Assembly: GCA_008508345.1 (NCBI GenBank)
Contig: QNGE01000861.1
Location: forward strand, 1-64,000
From: Paragonimus westermani
Lineage: Eukaryota; Platyhelminthes; Trematoda; Plagiorchiida; Troglotrematidae
Length of the DNA: 64,000 bases
Direction: 5' to 3'
The notes below the pieces were generated by a model. That model was not told the origin of the DNA. It made no database searches and worked only from the letters and a program-made list of their open reading frames with translations. Positions 13,701 to 26,933 of this stretch are shown piece after piece. The translations under genes and the position numbers were made by a program. Every line of letters starts with the position of its first letter. The stretch's first letter is position 1.

Positions 13701-14680
13701 TGGTGCGAGGTATGCATGGAGGCAGTCGTTGAACATCTCCAACTAAACATCACTTAATGTTAGTCGCGGCTATCACATTCACAGAAACATTGCTAGGAAC
13801 AATCTACTCAAAAATGCACTGGACGAAAGTATCGAATTTGTTGGTGGTTTTCAGGAACACATGTGCTGACACTACCAGGAATTGAGAATTTCAGTTCGTA
13901 CAAACACTTCCAAATCTGGCAACAGACAGATAACTTAACCAAATTGGGCGTCGAAACATGCTTCCAACTACCTGTCAACCGGTCCAACTCAGATCGCAGT
14001 CAGATAGTTCGGATGAACATGCACAGTATCTGCCAGTATGTGGCGACTATAAGTTCAGTCATCCGAGCAATTAGAAGAAGGGTCACAGTAGTTCATGCAA
14101 CCGTGGATAGCACTCACCCGTTCAGTGCACTCAACCGACTCATTGTGCGTTCATTTTGAGGACAAAACGCACACAGACACACGAACACGAACACAACATG
14201 CTCATCCGCCGAACGTGTGTACACAAGTGGATGCAGTTGGAAGCGCGTTCATCCTGTCCACACGTGGACGCTGTACACAACACTACAGTCCGCAGTGCAG
14301 GCATTGAGAAAACAACTGTGCGCGACCAGATATCCTCATGAGCAGACAACCACTGTACGCTTACAGACCTCTGAATTGACTGTTCTGAGAGATTAGATGT
14401 AAACGAAGTATGTGTCTTTGGATTCAACTGGGGGTAATTGTAGTGTGCCGTTAAATGTGGATTACAACTCGCCCGCTCATTCTGGTCAGATTATTTGATA
14501 GACGTATGATGGAGCTCAAAGCCGCGTGACGGCTGACACTTCATTCTAGATCCTGTAGAATCTACAAACGACCAGATTGCAAAGTGGAGTATTATAGCGA
14601 GCTGCTGACAGAATTGAACCGAACGTGCAACGTGTATTTCGTGTTGTTTGCTGAAATGTTTGACATTAATTTTGTGTGGG
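10775..14680 (+). repeat. left arm of a 3.9-kb near-perfect inverted repeat
   Basis: This 3906-bp arm is the reverse complement of 17838-21743. Every matched pair of positions sums to 32518, so there is no net indel across the arms. By eye I find nine mismatches, at 12481, 12802, 13754, 13901, 13906, 14460, 14662, 14664 and 14669 (about 99.8% identity). Similarity stops sharply at the outer edge (10774 against 21744) and within a few bases at the inner edge (14681 against 17837). The arm contains a short (AG)n run at 11928-11946 and no recognisable gene; open frames of 60-98 codons appear in matched pairs simply because the DNA is duplicated. Confidence 0.97.
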
Positions 14681-17600
14681 AATTAAGATGGAGTTTTCGT
14701 TCCTGATTGAAGACATCAGTACATTTCAAAATAATATGAGCGAGCATTTCATTAAAACTAATGTCTTTAATGGAATTTACATTGGACAACAAATTGCTTC
14801 TGGTCATCTTTGTGCGAAATGTTTTGGTTTGCACATTTTTTTATATTTCTAATTAAACGGAAAATCTGTTGGCTTACTTTTACTAACAACCAGCGACACT
14901 CCCAAACATTCAAACACGTTTATAATATCAATGTCTATGTTGCGTCTATTCACCTTCATCCTCAAAATTCGGTATCATGTATCAAGTTAAGTTTCTTTAA
15001 ATTAATTAGATTTCACCTGTAGTATATTGCTGTACACTTCACGTGATCCCAGAATGAAAACTGGGGCAGTTTGGGTTTTTTTATCAACAATATGAGAAAA
15101 ACCATGCATAAAATTGATCAGATCTTTCCGTGTTTAGCGTATGAGTCACACATGGCCGTAACTTATATTAACCTTTACTTTTAATTGGCCGGCGCACGCT
15201 CTGATAGAACACAGCACTGAGTCCAATTCTAATACATCACAGACTCTACCAACTCGAGCTCTTCACTGATTTTAGACAACCTCTTCTCTAATTCGAATGT
15301 AGTAGTCCAAAGAGAAATCAATTTGTGGATTCATTTCTCACACGTTCGTTGGTTGTAAACCTGTGATTGCCTTGGAAATGACACAGTATAATTGAAAGGG
15401 TTAATAGTGTACATCGGGATGGATCCCAAGTGGTACGCACAGAAAAACCCACGATCAACAAAGACTGACAATCGGTTGCTTTTGTGTGCATAGAACCGGA
15501 TGTCGATGAGTGATCAACATGGCTCGAATAAAAGTGGGAATTTTGTGAGTTGTAAGCAGCGCTCAGGCCCGCAAGTTAAGACACAGGGTTAACATTGTGA
15601 ATTATGGCGGGCGAGTTGTTACAAGTCTTAACCACATTTAGGAGACCTCTTTGTCTTTGTGTTCTACCGGTGTAAGGGTTTCTGCAACCGCAGGAAAACT
15701 ACTGGCTAAAATGACCGTGAGAAAACCGAGGATTTTGCATTTTCACGGGATGTGGAGATAACCTAGTTGTTTGCGAAACCACGACAGGCTTTCTACATTT
15801 GCGCAACCGTTCCGGTGTGGCGTCGGTCATCTACCCAAGGATGTTCATCAACCCATCACCTATGAAGAAGCGTTTGATAGAGGCAGCATTTTAGGGAATT
15901 CCACGATTACGTTTCCCTGAAGAATAACGTTACACCATTCCCGAAATAAACGTTCCTGGAAATTGTTGACACGAAGCCCTTCATGCAAGACCCTTTGCTC
16001 CGCTTGTAATCTATCCTGGGTGTATATTATTGACGCCCTACAAAACAGCTTACAGGAGCGAAACTCGTGAGAACTATGTACTGTCACTTGTATGTTGGCT
16101 CAAGGCTTACTGAGCGTTAAATAGATCTATCTGCACGACATCTAGTCGAGATGTCCAAGATGGGCAAACGTTTTCAGCTCTGCACTCGATCGTAACTAAG
16201 AGGATTGGGTGGCCGGAGTTCAAAGTTTGGATGGTTGTTGTTTGATTCTTGTCTTGTCCACTCGAGAGCATCTTCCAGATATCGTCTGCACGGATTCAGT
16301 TCGTCTACTTTCGGAAGTAGTGTCTTTTCAACTCTAAATTTGAATATATCAGTTTAAACAGGTCCCAGTGGGCTACACTTCAATACCGCAAAATAAATCG
16401 TCACTTTTGGTACAAAATGAATGTATATACCTGTAATTATTGCCCCACTTTCAGATTATTCTAAAAAGTTTCCTGTCGTTGCATGCAACACTCTTCTGGG
16501 TTTTTAAAACACCTTGCGTCTCTGCTCAGTTCCAGAGCGCGGTACCAACAACCGGACTGACTTATATGCTGCAGTGAGTCTGAGACAAAAAAACCAATTC
16601 ACAAATGTCTTATCATCATCAAATAGCGTTTACTACCATTCTAAAACACAAAAGAGTGACGAAAAGACTTTATGGACAGAAATTGATTTTTATCTCATCC
16701 GGTAAAAACACATGCCCATGGAAGTAATGTTAGCAGTGTACAGCTTCCTAACATAAACAGTTCGAAAGTGTGGTGAAGTTGACCTTGAGGGAAAACAATG
16801 CAGCAATGGAGCAAATTACTGTTACTCGTTGCTGCTACAAAAGTGTCATAGAAATTCGCTAACACACCTCTTTTGGAGGAGAGATATTTTCTTTCAATCT
16901 GTTAAAAATCTGCTTCACCACCGTAAAAAGTCAACAGTATTCAAAATGCAAAAAGATATACAATTACTTTACGAAGCAATTAATGTACGTTACAGCTCTG
17001 GTTATTGATTTTAATGAAAGTATGCTTTTGCCGGTTAATATTTATGAGAACCCAGGGGGATGTTTCACTTCTTGTGGTAGAATAAAAGTCTACTGTTGGG
17101 AAAAATATCAATCGCCCAATTTTTTGTTGTTATTCTATGATCTAGTAATAACCAGTGGAAGAGTCTACAGTTAAAAGCGTGCTAAATCAAATTGTATAGT
17201 TTTTTTTAAATCACTGTGATATTCTAAACGCCTCGGTAACAGAACTGCAGAGAGCAATTTTTTTGGTGAGCCAGTCAACATTTCATTTTACATTCCACAG
17301 ACAATAGGACAAATTCCCGTTGTAAAGAACCACCATCTCAGATTATGTTCATCAAGTGTACGAAGCCTTATCAGTGGAAAAACACGATCTAGTGTAACAA
17401 CCACCTAGCAGCCTAAATGAGAATTACGACATATAACGATATTTTTATAAATTTCAAAACTACGAAACTTAACAGACCATGTTTGGACAGCGAGGAGGAT
17501 ACCAATTTGATTAGTTTGATGTGATCATAGTCGACTTAGTTCACTCGGAAGAATCGAGTTTTGAGGGCTAACAACGAAACGGTTTATTCGCCACTTCGTA

Positions 17601-17837
17601 ATGCGAATTATTATAAAATTGCTGTCTAACACACCATCACACTTTAAATCTTCACGTAGAAATGACAACCAAATAACATTTTAGCCACTAAAGTCTGATG
17701 TCTGGGTAATTCGATTTTGGCCAAACTGCCCAGGGACTGTCAGAAAAACAGTGTCGGTTACACGAAGAAATTTGTTATAAACTTCTACAATCTGCTATAA
17801 TCCTCTTATCATCAGATAACACCAGACACAGATAGTC
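14681..17837. other. unique spacer of the large inverted repeat
   Basis: 3157 bp of AT-rich, apparently single-copy sequence between the two arms. I find no recognisable protein, RNA gene or transposon end in it. The longest frame (15860-16087, minus strand, 75 codons) has no motif. A perfect 12-bp palindrome, GTTGCATGCAAC, sits at about 16479-16490, close to the symmetry centre of the repeat (16259). A minus-strand acceptor-like tract lies near 17255-17270 without a good partner donor. Confidence 0.7.
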
Positions 17838-20800
17838 CCCACACAAAAATAATATTAAACATTTCAGCAAACAACACGAAATACACGTTGCACGTTCGGT
17901 TCAATTCTGTCAGCAGCTCGCTATAATACTCCACTTTGCAATCTGGTCGTTTGTAGATTCTACAGGATCTAGAATGAAGTGTCAGCCGTCACGCGGCTTT
18001 GAGCTCCATCATACGTCTATCAAATAATCTGACCAGAATGAGCGGGCGAGTTGTAATACACATTTAACGGCACACTACAATTACCCCCAGTTGAATCCAA
18101 AGACACATACTTCGTTTACATCTAATCTCTCAGAACAGTCAATTCAGAGGTCTGTAAGCGTACAGTGGTTGTCTGCTCATGAGGATATCTGGTCGCGCAC
18201 AGTTGTTTTCTCAATGCCTGCACTGCGGACTGTAGTGTTGTGTACAGCGTCCACGTGTGGACAGGATGAACGCGCTTCCAACTGCATCCACTTGTGTACA
18301 CACGTTCGGCGGATGAGCATGTTGTGTTCGTGTTCGTGTGTCTGTGTGCGTTTTGTCCTCAAAATGAACGCACAATGAGTCGGTTGAGTGCACTGAACGG
18401 GTGAGTGCTATCCACGGTTGCATGAACTACTGTGACCCTTCTTCTAATTGCTCGGATGACTGAACTTATAGTCGCCACATACTGGCAGATACTGTGCATG
18501 TTCATCCGAACTATCTGACTGCGATCTGAGTTGGACCGGTTGACAGGTAGTTGGAAGCATGTTTCGACGCCCAATTTGGTTAAGTTATCTGTCTGTTGCC
18601 AGATTTGGAAGCGTTTATACGAACTGAAATTCTCAATTCCTGGTAGTGTCAGCACATGTGTTCCTGAAAACCACCAACAAATTCGATACTTTCGTCCAGT
18701 GCATTTTTGAGTAGATTGTTCCTAGCAATGTTTCTGTGAATGTGATAGCCGCGACTAACATTATGTGATGTTTAGTTGGAGATGTTCAACGACTGCCTCC
18801 ATGCATACCTCGCACCATTCTGAAACTCGATATTTTGACTGAAATTGGATCGTCAAATCACTACATCTTTGTATCGTGCGAATCCTACTCCCTGAAAATT
18901 CTACTGGATTCTGTTTGTTTCGAACACTGAAGTTCATCTAGATTTTCTTGCCGCTCTCACTAACCCTCTCAACACCACTTTGTTCCTCATTTAGTTCAAG
19001 TCAAACCTGTGAAGATTGTAAAACACCGTTGACAGTAGTATACGTTTGTTCGCACTCCGTTAAGCACAACTTTGGCATACAAACTGCTCATATTCATTTC
19101 TGTGAAACCCGGCAGCCCGTAATCATCCACGTACGGTTTTTTGCCAACGTTTTTGCATTTCTTGTTGGTGTTGGTGTGTTTGATGTTCTTCCTAGGTTAA
19201 CTTTCCTGCAACCCAACGAATATGCCTTGTGAAACAGCCGAGTGAATAAGTTTCACCAATTTGAACAGCTTGCGAATGACCAGCTATTAAATTTTACGCA
19301 GTTTTTCGGTCAGATAAGACAAATTGAGCACCTGTTCACAACCTGTTCACTTCCGTAAATATTTTTCTTAATTTTGTGTTTACATGTCATCACGTCTGCA
19401 ACACGTCATACTGAGTTCAAATCGTGTTGTTTTTCATCAGGTGAGTATATACCCATTCCATGGTCTTACAAAGTGTAATTGGCTGAATCCATTCCAACAA
19501 ACCGTACGTCTGGAAAACAGGAGAGACATTGGTGTAGAATGGTTATATGCGTGAAGTTTCCGCGTACCCGTTCAGCTGAGATCACTTGTGGTTTTGGGTG
19601 TGTTTGGAAGACGATGATTCGGGTGAGTTGTAACCGATATTCTCAGGGCCACAGTGTGCTTAATGCTAATTTGGGATATCAACCTGGCAATCTTTTGTTC
19701 GACATAAGAGACGGAACAGAAGGAGGCCTCGTTTGGATTAGTTAAACACGTTGAGGTGAATAGAAGCTGAATTTCCAGCGAGTTGAGTACATATTTCATG
19801 TCACATAAACGGGTGTTTGAATGGTTGGCATTGATAGTCAAAATTGTCCTGAAATTGCAACAAATACAACCGTGAGACAGCGACTCTTAAATTTTGATCA
19901 ATAACAATTGAATAATGAGCTTGCAATGTGCGACGAAGTGACAGAGCTTGCAGTAACGAATATAGACGTATTCGTGTAGTTTTATTTGGGGTGTGTGATG
20001 GCCGAATCACGTTTGAGCAACCCATGGACAAACAGTGATCGCGGAACTGAAGACGCGAATAAAACGAACATTCCACAATACTACCTGGTAATCAGTGTAA
20101 GGTTGAGAATGAACAGCTACGTGCCTCAACCGTGGCAATAATCGTGGATATACATGAATACGCAAACCAGCTCGTTGGAGTTAAACAAACACACAAGTTT
20201 GTATTTTGGACGGAATGGAATTACTGTTGTTTACCAGCCAGCAATCTTGTAAACCTTCACAAAAGTGTGTTTGTTTACACTTTCTGCGCTTGCTGACTCA
20301 CCTGTAGTCGTGGCGATTTGTGCTTGTTTTTTAAATCAAAATAATTTTAGGAGGCTCTGTTCACGTTTAGTCGAACCTTGCCGTCTGCAAATCAAGCAGG
20401 TAGCGCATGATAATCATCAGTAATAGGCCTTTTAAACGTAATGAAACATCAGTTTTTTTGGAGTTTTCCTTCGGGTCTGTTCCTGTTAGGCATCGGTTGG
20501 TTGTTCTGATTAGACAAGTCAGTCTGGATTATTAGATATTGGGTTCTGATTCAGGATGCTGCTGCATGATTGTCTCTCTCTCTCTCTCTCCGTTTTCTGC
20601 TATCCTCACGTTACCCAAGTTTTACTTACATGGATTACGAACCACTGATCCCATTGATAGATTGTTGATGTCGCTGTGATCTGTCTGTTTTATACCTTGC
20701 GTACCTCAGTCTGAACTTGGTCTCTTGTTATCATTTGAATATGTCCTATTTTGGTTGGTGCTCTGTCTGACCGATTTGTTTCAAGCTAGTTGCGTGTGAA

Positions 20801-21743
20801 TGTTTTCGTTCGCTGTCCTCATGTAGCACACAAGCTTGACTAAAATCGCAACTTGTAATCAGTGACTGGTGCTAATTTTGTTTATGGTTACGTAACATTT
20901 GCACTCGTTACGCCGGGTTCTTCTCAACCACCTCTCTTACCGAAAGCTCTCCTTTCTGCACGGACCACTCCGCGGTGTCTTTGCTCTGTACAGATTGTTT
21001 TCACTGGTATATGTGACATCTGAATGTAGTGCGATAGCATATTTTAAATGTCATGTGAACAGTTTTTTAATCTGTGACGAAATGTGGACAGATATTTCGG
21101 AAAATCATTAACGGTTGTGTTGTTTAATTTCAGTAGTTTTAGTCGGATTGTGATCGCGTACGTTTCGATTAGATTTGTGGTGAATAGAGAAAAGAAGATT
21201 CTTATTTGTCCCTCAAAACTCAAGTATTTTTGTTCCGAATTTCAGTGCCCCGAATATTATAACGCTGTTTTTTGTTCATCAGGTTCACTTGCTCTAATGA
21301 CCACAATTCTTTTGTTGTGAAGCATTCTGCATGTCACAATTCTTGTTCGCTTACGGCGTTCTCTTTGCTTGAAGAATTCACAATTTTCCCGCAAAATTTC
21401 AGTTTGGGAATGTTCTCGAAATGTATATTTGTAAAAAGTGTACACACCCATTATTTTTCGCCCCAATTTTGCAGAAGTCAAACAAATTCAGTCAAACTGT
21501 CGATTTCTTTTTCGATTGAGCGCTGACCTACTAACAGGTTTCTTTCTAATATTTGACTGAATAGATTATTAACTTAATACATTCATCGGAAAGACCGGAG
21601 AACCAATAAAATATGAAACCTATATTTTCACAACCTGAATCATCTGATCATAAATATGTTCCATTTTGTTCTCTGTCACCATCGCTTTTGCAAACACACT
21701 TCTGGACTGGTTTGAATGTTCTGTCGGATTTATTGAATAATTA
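17838..21743 (-). repeat. right arm of a 3.9-kb near-perfect inverted repeat
   Basis: Partner of 10775-14680 in inverted orientation. The outer 1.7 kb (20038-21743) matches its partner without a single difference that I can see; all mismatches lie in the inner 2.2 kb. The right end is about 1 kb upstream of the TATA box of gene A. Several strong plus-strand 3' splice-like sites occur in this arm (for example ending at 21134 and 21282) without matching donors, plus an acceptor abutting a donor at 19440/19441. Confidence 0.97.
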
Positions 21744-22743
21744 TTGTTCCTCTTCAGGTTTAGTCTATTATTTGTGAATGCTAATATTTCCGTGCGCATT
21801 ATTGCTTGAACACATCTTTAACACAAGCATCTGTGAACCTGTCTACCTCCTTCTCTGAATTGTTCCATTCTGCTACTGACTGGTCATCAGGTTAGAACAC
21901 ATGTTTTTTTTTCTGTTGATACGGTATCGTACAGCGTTCATTTCACTCTAAAAATAAATCTACTGATGATGTGTAGTACCGTTTCATGTTCGACTTGACC
22001 TCTCTGCGCTCCATCAAAAATACAACACAAAATTGATGGTTGCAACCTGAGCATCATATCGTTCGCTTGTGGCGGATATGCTGCTTAAAAACACGACCGC
22101 GAACATTACTGGAAATGCTCCCACTTAACCGGACGCGACTCTTTGGTATCCATTCCACGATTGTCTGCATTTTACACTATTCCGTTTCTGTCTCAGTGAT
22201 TGGTGTACAGTCCGTCGTGTTCGTTACTACTCTCGGTCTGTGCACACTGAGCAAATGAAACAGGAGAGTTATGCTTTCAGACTTACTACGCGGGTCAGAT
22301 GCCAGAGAGATTTTCCCTACTCCTTCCTAGCTTTGGTTCCGACATCTCGGTCCACCCCGTGCTTGTGTTCCTGAAACGTGGGCGGTACTCACCACTGGCA
22401 TACTTCAACATGTCCACCTGTTAACGCATCTGTGAGATACGGTTCGGTAAATATATTTTATTCTGACATACAGACGCGAAGGTGAATAGGGAGTTTGTTT
22501 GGTCCAACAAGAATTTCAATTTAGATCTGCGTGTAGTAATGGATAGAAATGACTAAACAATATCAAAGAAACCTCTTGAGAAAACTCACGATCTTCTTTA
22601 CAAACCGTTCTACTTCATAATAGTGCTCTGTAAAATTCGCGTTATTCAGGCCTGACTAACATAGTGCACTGCTTTTTTCAGCGAATCAACTTCAAGCGGG
22701 GTGTTGATTGGGTGCAGTCCTCCAAGGTCTTTCAGGTGAAACC
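21744..22743. other. upstream flank of gene A
   Basis: No gene recognised. A plus-strand acceptor tract ends at about 22682, and a 45-nt stretch follows to a CAAG/GT junction. This lies just upstream of the TATA box, so it is either chance or an exon of something unseen. A stop interrupts it in phase 1. Confidence 0.45.
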
Positions 22744-22780
22744 TATAAATTTAGAATCCCTCAAGCCTAAATTCACTCAA
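22744..22780 (+). promoter_or_regulatory. core promoter of gene A: TATA box and initiator
   Basis: TATAAAT at 22744-22750 is followed 31 bases after its first T by an initiator-like TTCACTC, with the A at 22775 as predicted start site. The signal-peptide ATG is at 22792, which would leave a 5' leader of about 17 nt. The spacing is textbook for a TATA-driven gene and supports the ATG choice. Confidence 0.55.
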
Positions 22781-22791
22781 CTTGGCTAAAA

Positions 22792-22852
22792 ATGCACAAA
22801 TACATTTTCATTCTCTGCTTGCTTGCATTCGAAACGGAAACGCTGAATTCTG
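22792..22852 (+). CDS. gene A, exon 1: signal-peptide exon of a putative micro-exon gene
   Basis: ATG followed by 20 codons and one extra base (phase 1), then the donor GTAGGT. After a short polar start (MHK) the encoded peptide has a hydrophobic run YIFILCLLAF and then acidic and polar residues (ETETLNS): the look of a secretion signal followed by a cleavage region. Known pattern: trematode micro-exon genes start with a signal-peptide exon and continue as many tiny exons divisible by three, so exons can be skipped without a frame change. The next exon I can support is 2.1 kb downstream. Homology to any named MEG cannot be judged from so few residues. Confidence 0.6.
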
Positions 22853-24959
22853 GTAGGTTTGTACATGTTTAATGAGTATGAGTATAGTCACTTGCGGCGT
22901 TGTGTATACTTCTATTTCCGTTATTCTCGTTAGTTGCGCTGATATTGTTTTCCTTCTGGCCAACTAGACAACACAAACATATCAATTTTGTAAATTCTCA
23001 TACGAGGGATATTAGAAGTATCATATTTGGAAGCGTTCGGTTTTAAGACCTGCTAACCATTAAACTTACAGACCAAGAGACGAATAGTCCTAGTTTTACA
23101 CAGTAATCCTAATCAAACCATAAAAAATGTCTCGAGCAAATTTTCTACGATTCCATACACACTACAAACACGTTATAATCCAGTTACAGACTGAACATTT
23201 TTGAAGGAAATATAGAATGTCGGATACACGATAACTTGAACACCTTGATAATTTTTGTTTGCGTAACACCACTTTGATTTACCGTGTGTTAAGTATACGT
23301 TATCACTTGTCGCCGTTGTAAATCGAAATCAAGATATTACGACGGTAGTTGACCGAAACAGATAAATGTACTAGGTAAACTTTAAGAATGATGCATGAGG
23401 GATAATAATCGTACACATTTGTATGTAGATGTTGGACAACTAGCTCAAGATAGGCCAAACTATGCGAAAGACGTTTCTCACGGTGGTGATATTGTTTGTT
23501 GTCTGATGACAGTGTCAGCAAATCTTCTTAGTTCCAACAAGGAACAGATATCTCGGTCACGCACACTAGTTTCGTTCTCAAATACCAAAACACGTTATAG
23601 CTTGACATTTGTCCACTTTATCCCGGCTTTAACCGTCAGTGAAATGACTGACGTCGAACTGCCAGAAAAAGGACGACCTGGACTGAGAGGTTACGGCTAA
23701 AAATTAGTGGCAACGAGTCCGATTTAACAAAACCATAAACTAATGACCAGCAAGATGGTCTAAGCGTCCGAGAAAATGGGCTGTTCAGCTGAAAATACTG
23801 CGTATCTTTCCGTAGGATGTTGTAGATATTCTACCAACGTTTAGTGGAAACCGTCAGCACGAAATGAATTTATTCTTTCCATAAGATAGAGTTTTACCAT
23901 GACGTTAATTAAGTATGGATGATACTCTCACGTTTTGTCGTGTTCCCGATTACCTGATCCAACCTGAAGATTGTCGCATGAACAAGCTCTCATGGTTACC
24001 ATGGATAATCCAAGGCCACTGTCCTAATGGTAGTCGTATATGAACATTCACCTGTCGCCAGAATACGGGCTTTTGGAAAGCTGTTAAAAATCCTGGCTCT
24101 ATTTTAGTGACTGCTTTAGAAGTAACAGACGGAAAATTCTGTGTGAATTAGAGATGAGAAATAAAACGTCTGGCTTTGATCAACCAAAACGTCCCGCGAG
24201 AGTGGCAGACGGTCAGTCGGAGTTACAGAATCTTGAGACAATCCTACAACTATGTCTGACGACAGTCAACCAGTTAGTTTTTCAGTCGATAAAATTTACA
24301 GAATATACTAGCTGGCCTTAACGCCTTAATGCTTTCTGAATATAAGTCACGTTTCATGCAAATGCACTGATTGTCACTATCTTATGTAGCCCATCGACGC
24401 TTAAAAGTTGTGTTTGTAAGCTATCTTTGCTATCCTAAAGCAGGTCGAAAAATCTGTTGTGCAGTTAACCAATTTTCTCATTTCCAGGATATTGATAGTA
24501 CAGTAGTACGACTTATTGTGGTAAAGCAATATTACTGCTGAAGTTCCCTTTTTAGAAAAACTACAAAGAGATATAACCAGGGGAATTAAACAGGTTTATC
24601 ACTGCTTTTGGAGATCGATTATAGCGATTTGTAGTTTATTTCTACAAAAATTTTGCAATAAATTCGACCCGTTTTGGTTGACATTTTCACAATCCTCTTC
24701 ATGTTATCTAACACTGTCTACGATTATTGAAATTAACCAACAGTGCTCATACCAGCTCTGATACGCTTTGCAGCAAACTGATCAAACTTGGTCTTTGTCT
24801 GCAGAAACATAACCTAAAGTTCTGGGCGTTACTCACCTGAGCTGATTAGACAGTGAACTATTCAGATAACTTCTTTGTCAATCGGTATTCTTCGAAGTGC
24901 ACACAGTGATTGCATGCTATAAGTTTTTCCATTTTTGGGAATCGTTTACTTTCCTGTAG

Positions 24960-24983
24960 ATGACAAGGATCTCATCGAGTCAA
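24960..24983 (+). CDS. gene A, 24-nt microexon
   Basis: Acceptor tract TTTACTTTCCTGTAG directly before it, consensus donor GTAAGT directly after it. Length is 24 nt, phase 1. With the last G of exon 1 it reads D-D-K-D-L-I-E-S, leaving one A for the next codon. Highly acidic and polar, as expected for a segment of a secreted protein. Both splice sites are among the best on this strand. Confidence 0.6.
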
Positions 24984-26912
24984 GTAAGTTTTACGGATTA
25001 TTGTACACCGCAGTGATATTAATCTAGTTTATGTGGAATCATTTTCGGTCCAGAATAACGCAGTAAATTCTGTTGTAAATGCAGCAATTTCCTTAAGTCT
25101 ACTGGAAATACGGGTTAATAGTGTGACAAGTTGCATTGCGAATTTGTTGACGGGTTGTCGATTAGGTCGGCGCCGGGGGAAACTTAATGTTTTTTTCAAT
25201 AATTACTCAGGCTTTAAAAGTCTTCCCGTAGAATATTCATAACAGTTCGCAGATTAGTGAATATGAGCACTATTAATCGAACGTTCGAAATTCCTCTGGT
25301 AATATGCGTTTCTTCGAAAGCGTTAGGTCAACCAGACAGTGTCCGGTATGCGGAATGATGTACACAGTGGTAAATACCGCCGAAAGCTTTTGTTCACCTC
25401 AAACATCTAATACATGTGCTTTTGATGAGTTGTTTAGTTTCTAGGGATTTTTGTTCAACAATGTTCCTAATTGATGAGTTGTCGGGGATTTGGTTTATTT
25501 CCAAGTGGTAAGTATATGCATTACTGACGTGATCTAATGAGAGCGAAACTCGAGTCTAGTGCTTCGTGTCGAAAGAGGATGGCTGGAAAGTCTATCTGAA
25601 TGCGAAGGCTGCGATCAACTGTGGGCGATAGTCAACTTGAAAATGTTCCTTGTGTTGGCAAAAATCATTTGGCGATATACCAGTCTGTTTTTACGTATTT
25701 TTTGATACGTATATCTAGACAGTGGGGTTTCGCGTGTGAAACCTCGTAGTCTGTTGACATTTTCACTATGCCAGTTTACACACGTTAACCTGTCTTAAGT
25801 TTATTGCTGGCCTCCCCATGTAGGTTGGGAATGTGAAGTAGTTTTTAATTAACATCAAGAGTTGGGTATGTAGTCGAAATGTGAACCCAGTTCAACTACA
25901 ATATTATTTAAATTTTCTGCCGAATTTTTTCGATCTCAGAACTGTGTTCGAAATTTTCTTTGTTGTAATTTCACACCATTTTATCTACTCAAAAGTCTGT
26001 CTTGTGAAAACCTTTGCATAGATGTACATATATAAATATTCATATATATATACGTACATAACGTTGTAAAATATGTGTGCAAGTATGTGCGAAATGAGAG
26101 CATTATGACTAGCCCAAGTAATGTTTCGACCCAATGTTTTCTGGAATCATAAGTGATCATACACTTCAGGCGAAACGCTGATAAACAGAAAAGATTAACC
26201 ATAGAAGATAAAATGTCTTGATGCTTATCAAATTTACGGAAACGGTTGTTTCCTGCTCTACTCAATGCTGAAAGGAAATTTCCAGAATAACTTGAAAGAG
26301 TTTGTTAAGAACAAAACTGGATATTATCCCTTGTTGACAAATTCTTGTAGAAACTTAACATCAGATGACTAAACAAGGCATACAGAAAATAAGGATTGGC
26401 TTGCTATAATCGTCTATTTACAGGAAGTCGTCCATTAAGTTGATGAACATTTCTTCGAGAATGAAGTGATATAGGGTTGTGTTTAGTTACTGTATGAAAG
26501 TATACATATTACAAGTCCAGGAAACAATTTGATCAGTGGTCCCCTAGAACTGTTTTAGTCACTAATTTATTCATACTTTATAATATTTCTGTAATACTAG
26601 TAAGTGATTCAAAGATCCACTTGTTCCAGCTTGAACTATAATCTGCCAAGATGAACAATATTGCTGATGCTTATCCGGGACACTGATTTTGTCAGAGACA
26701 TATACCTCACCCAGAGGACTTGTGCAGACCGGAGTCAGTTTATCATCCACCTCAGAGACAACAAGGAAATTAGGTGTGAACGGCCGTGTTAAACGCGAAA
26801 TTCTTATAACACTATCGACATCCAGTTACATGAAAATTGACACTATACTTTCGTCGGTTCAGTTGCTTAATATTTGTATCTCATACCTTGACGTGTCGTG
26901 TTGTATTTTCAG

Positions 26913-26933
26913 CCCTCACGTGCCTCAATGAAT
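26913..26933 (+). CDS. gene A, 21-nt microexon
   Basis: Preceded by TTGTATTTTCAG and followed by GTGAGT. 21 nt, phase 1. Joined to the A left by the 24-nt exon it reads T-L-T-C-L-N-E, leaving a T. Leucines fall at positions 2 and 5 of the heptad, the pattern also seen in the 21-nt exons of gene B. The single cysteine is notable in a putatively secreted product. Confidence 0.6.

Noticed and set aside
13286..19232. Paired 60-98 codon frames in both palindrome arms, apparently conserved
   Set aside because: Their identity simply reflects the 99.8% identical DNA. No motif supports coding, and the few differences do not show synonymous bias.
10775..21743. Reading the palindrome as the terminal inverted repeats of a classical DNA transposon
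   Set aside because: No transposase in the 3.16-kb spacer, no characteristic ends and no clear flanking target duplication.
23076..23096. 21-nt plus-strand segment open in phase 1 near the start of gene A
   Set aside because: The donor would be GTTTTA, far from consensus, and the acceptor tract is only moderate.
24488..24520. 33-nt plus-strand segment with a very strong acceptor and a GTAAAG donor
   Set aside because: In phase 1, which all other exons use, it has a TGA at the second full codon. It could serve only in another frame, so I left it out of gene A.
25043..25051. 9-nt plus-strand segment (AATAACGCA) with good splice signals
   Set aside because: Phase 1 gives an immediate TAA stop.
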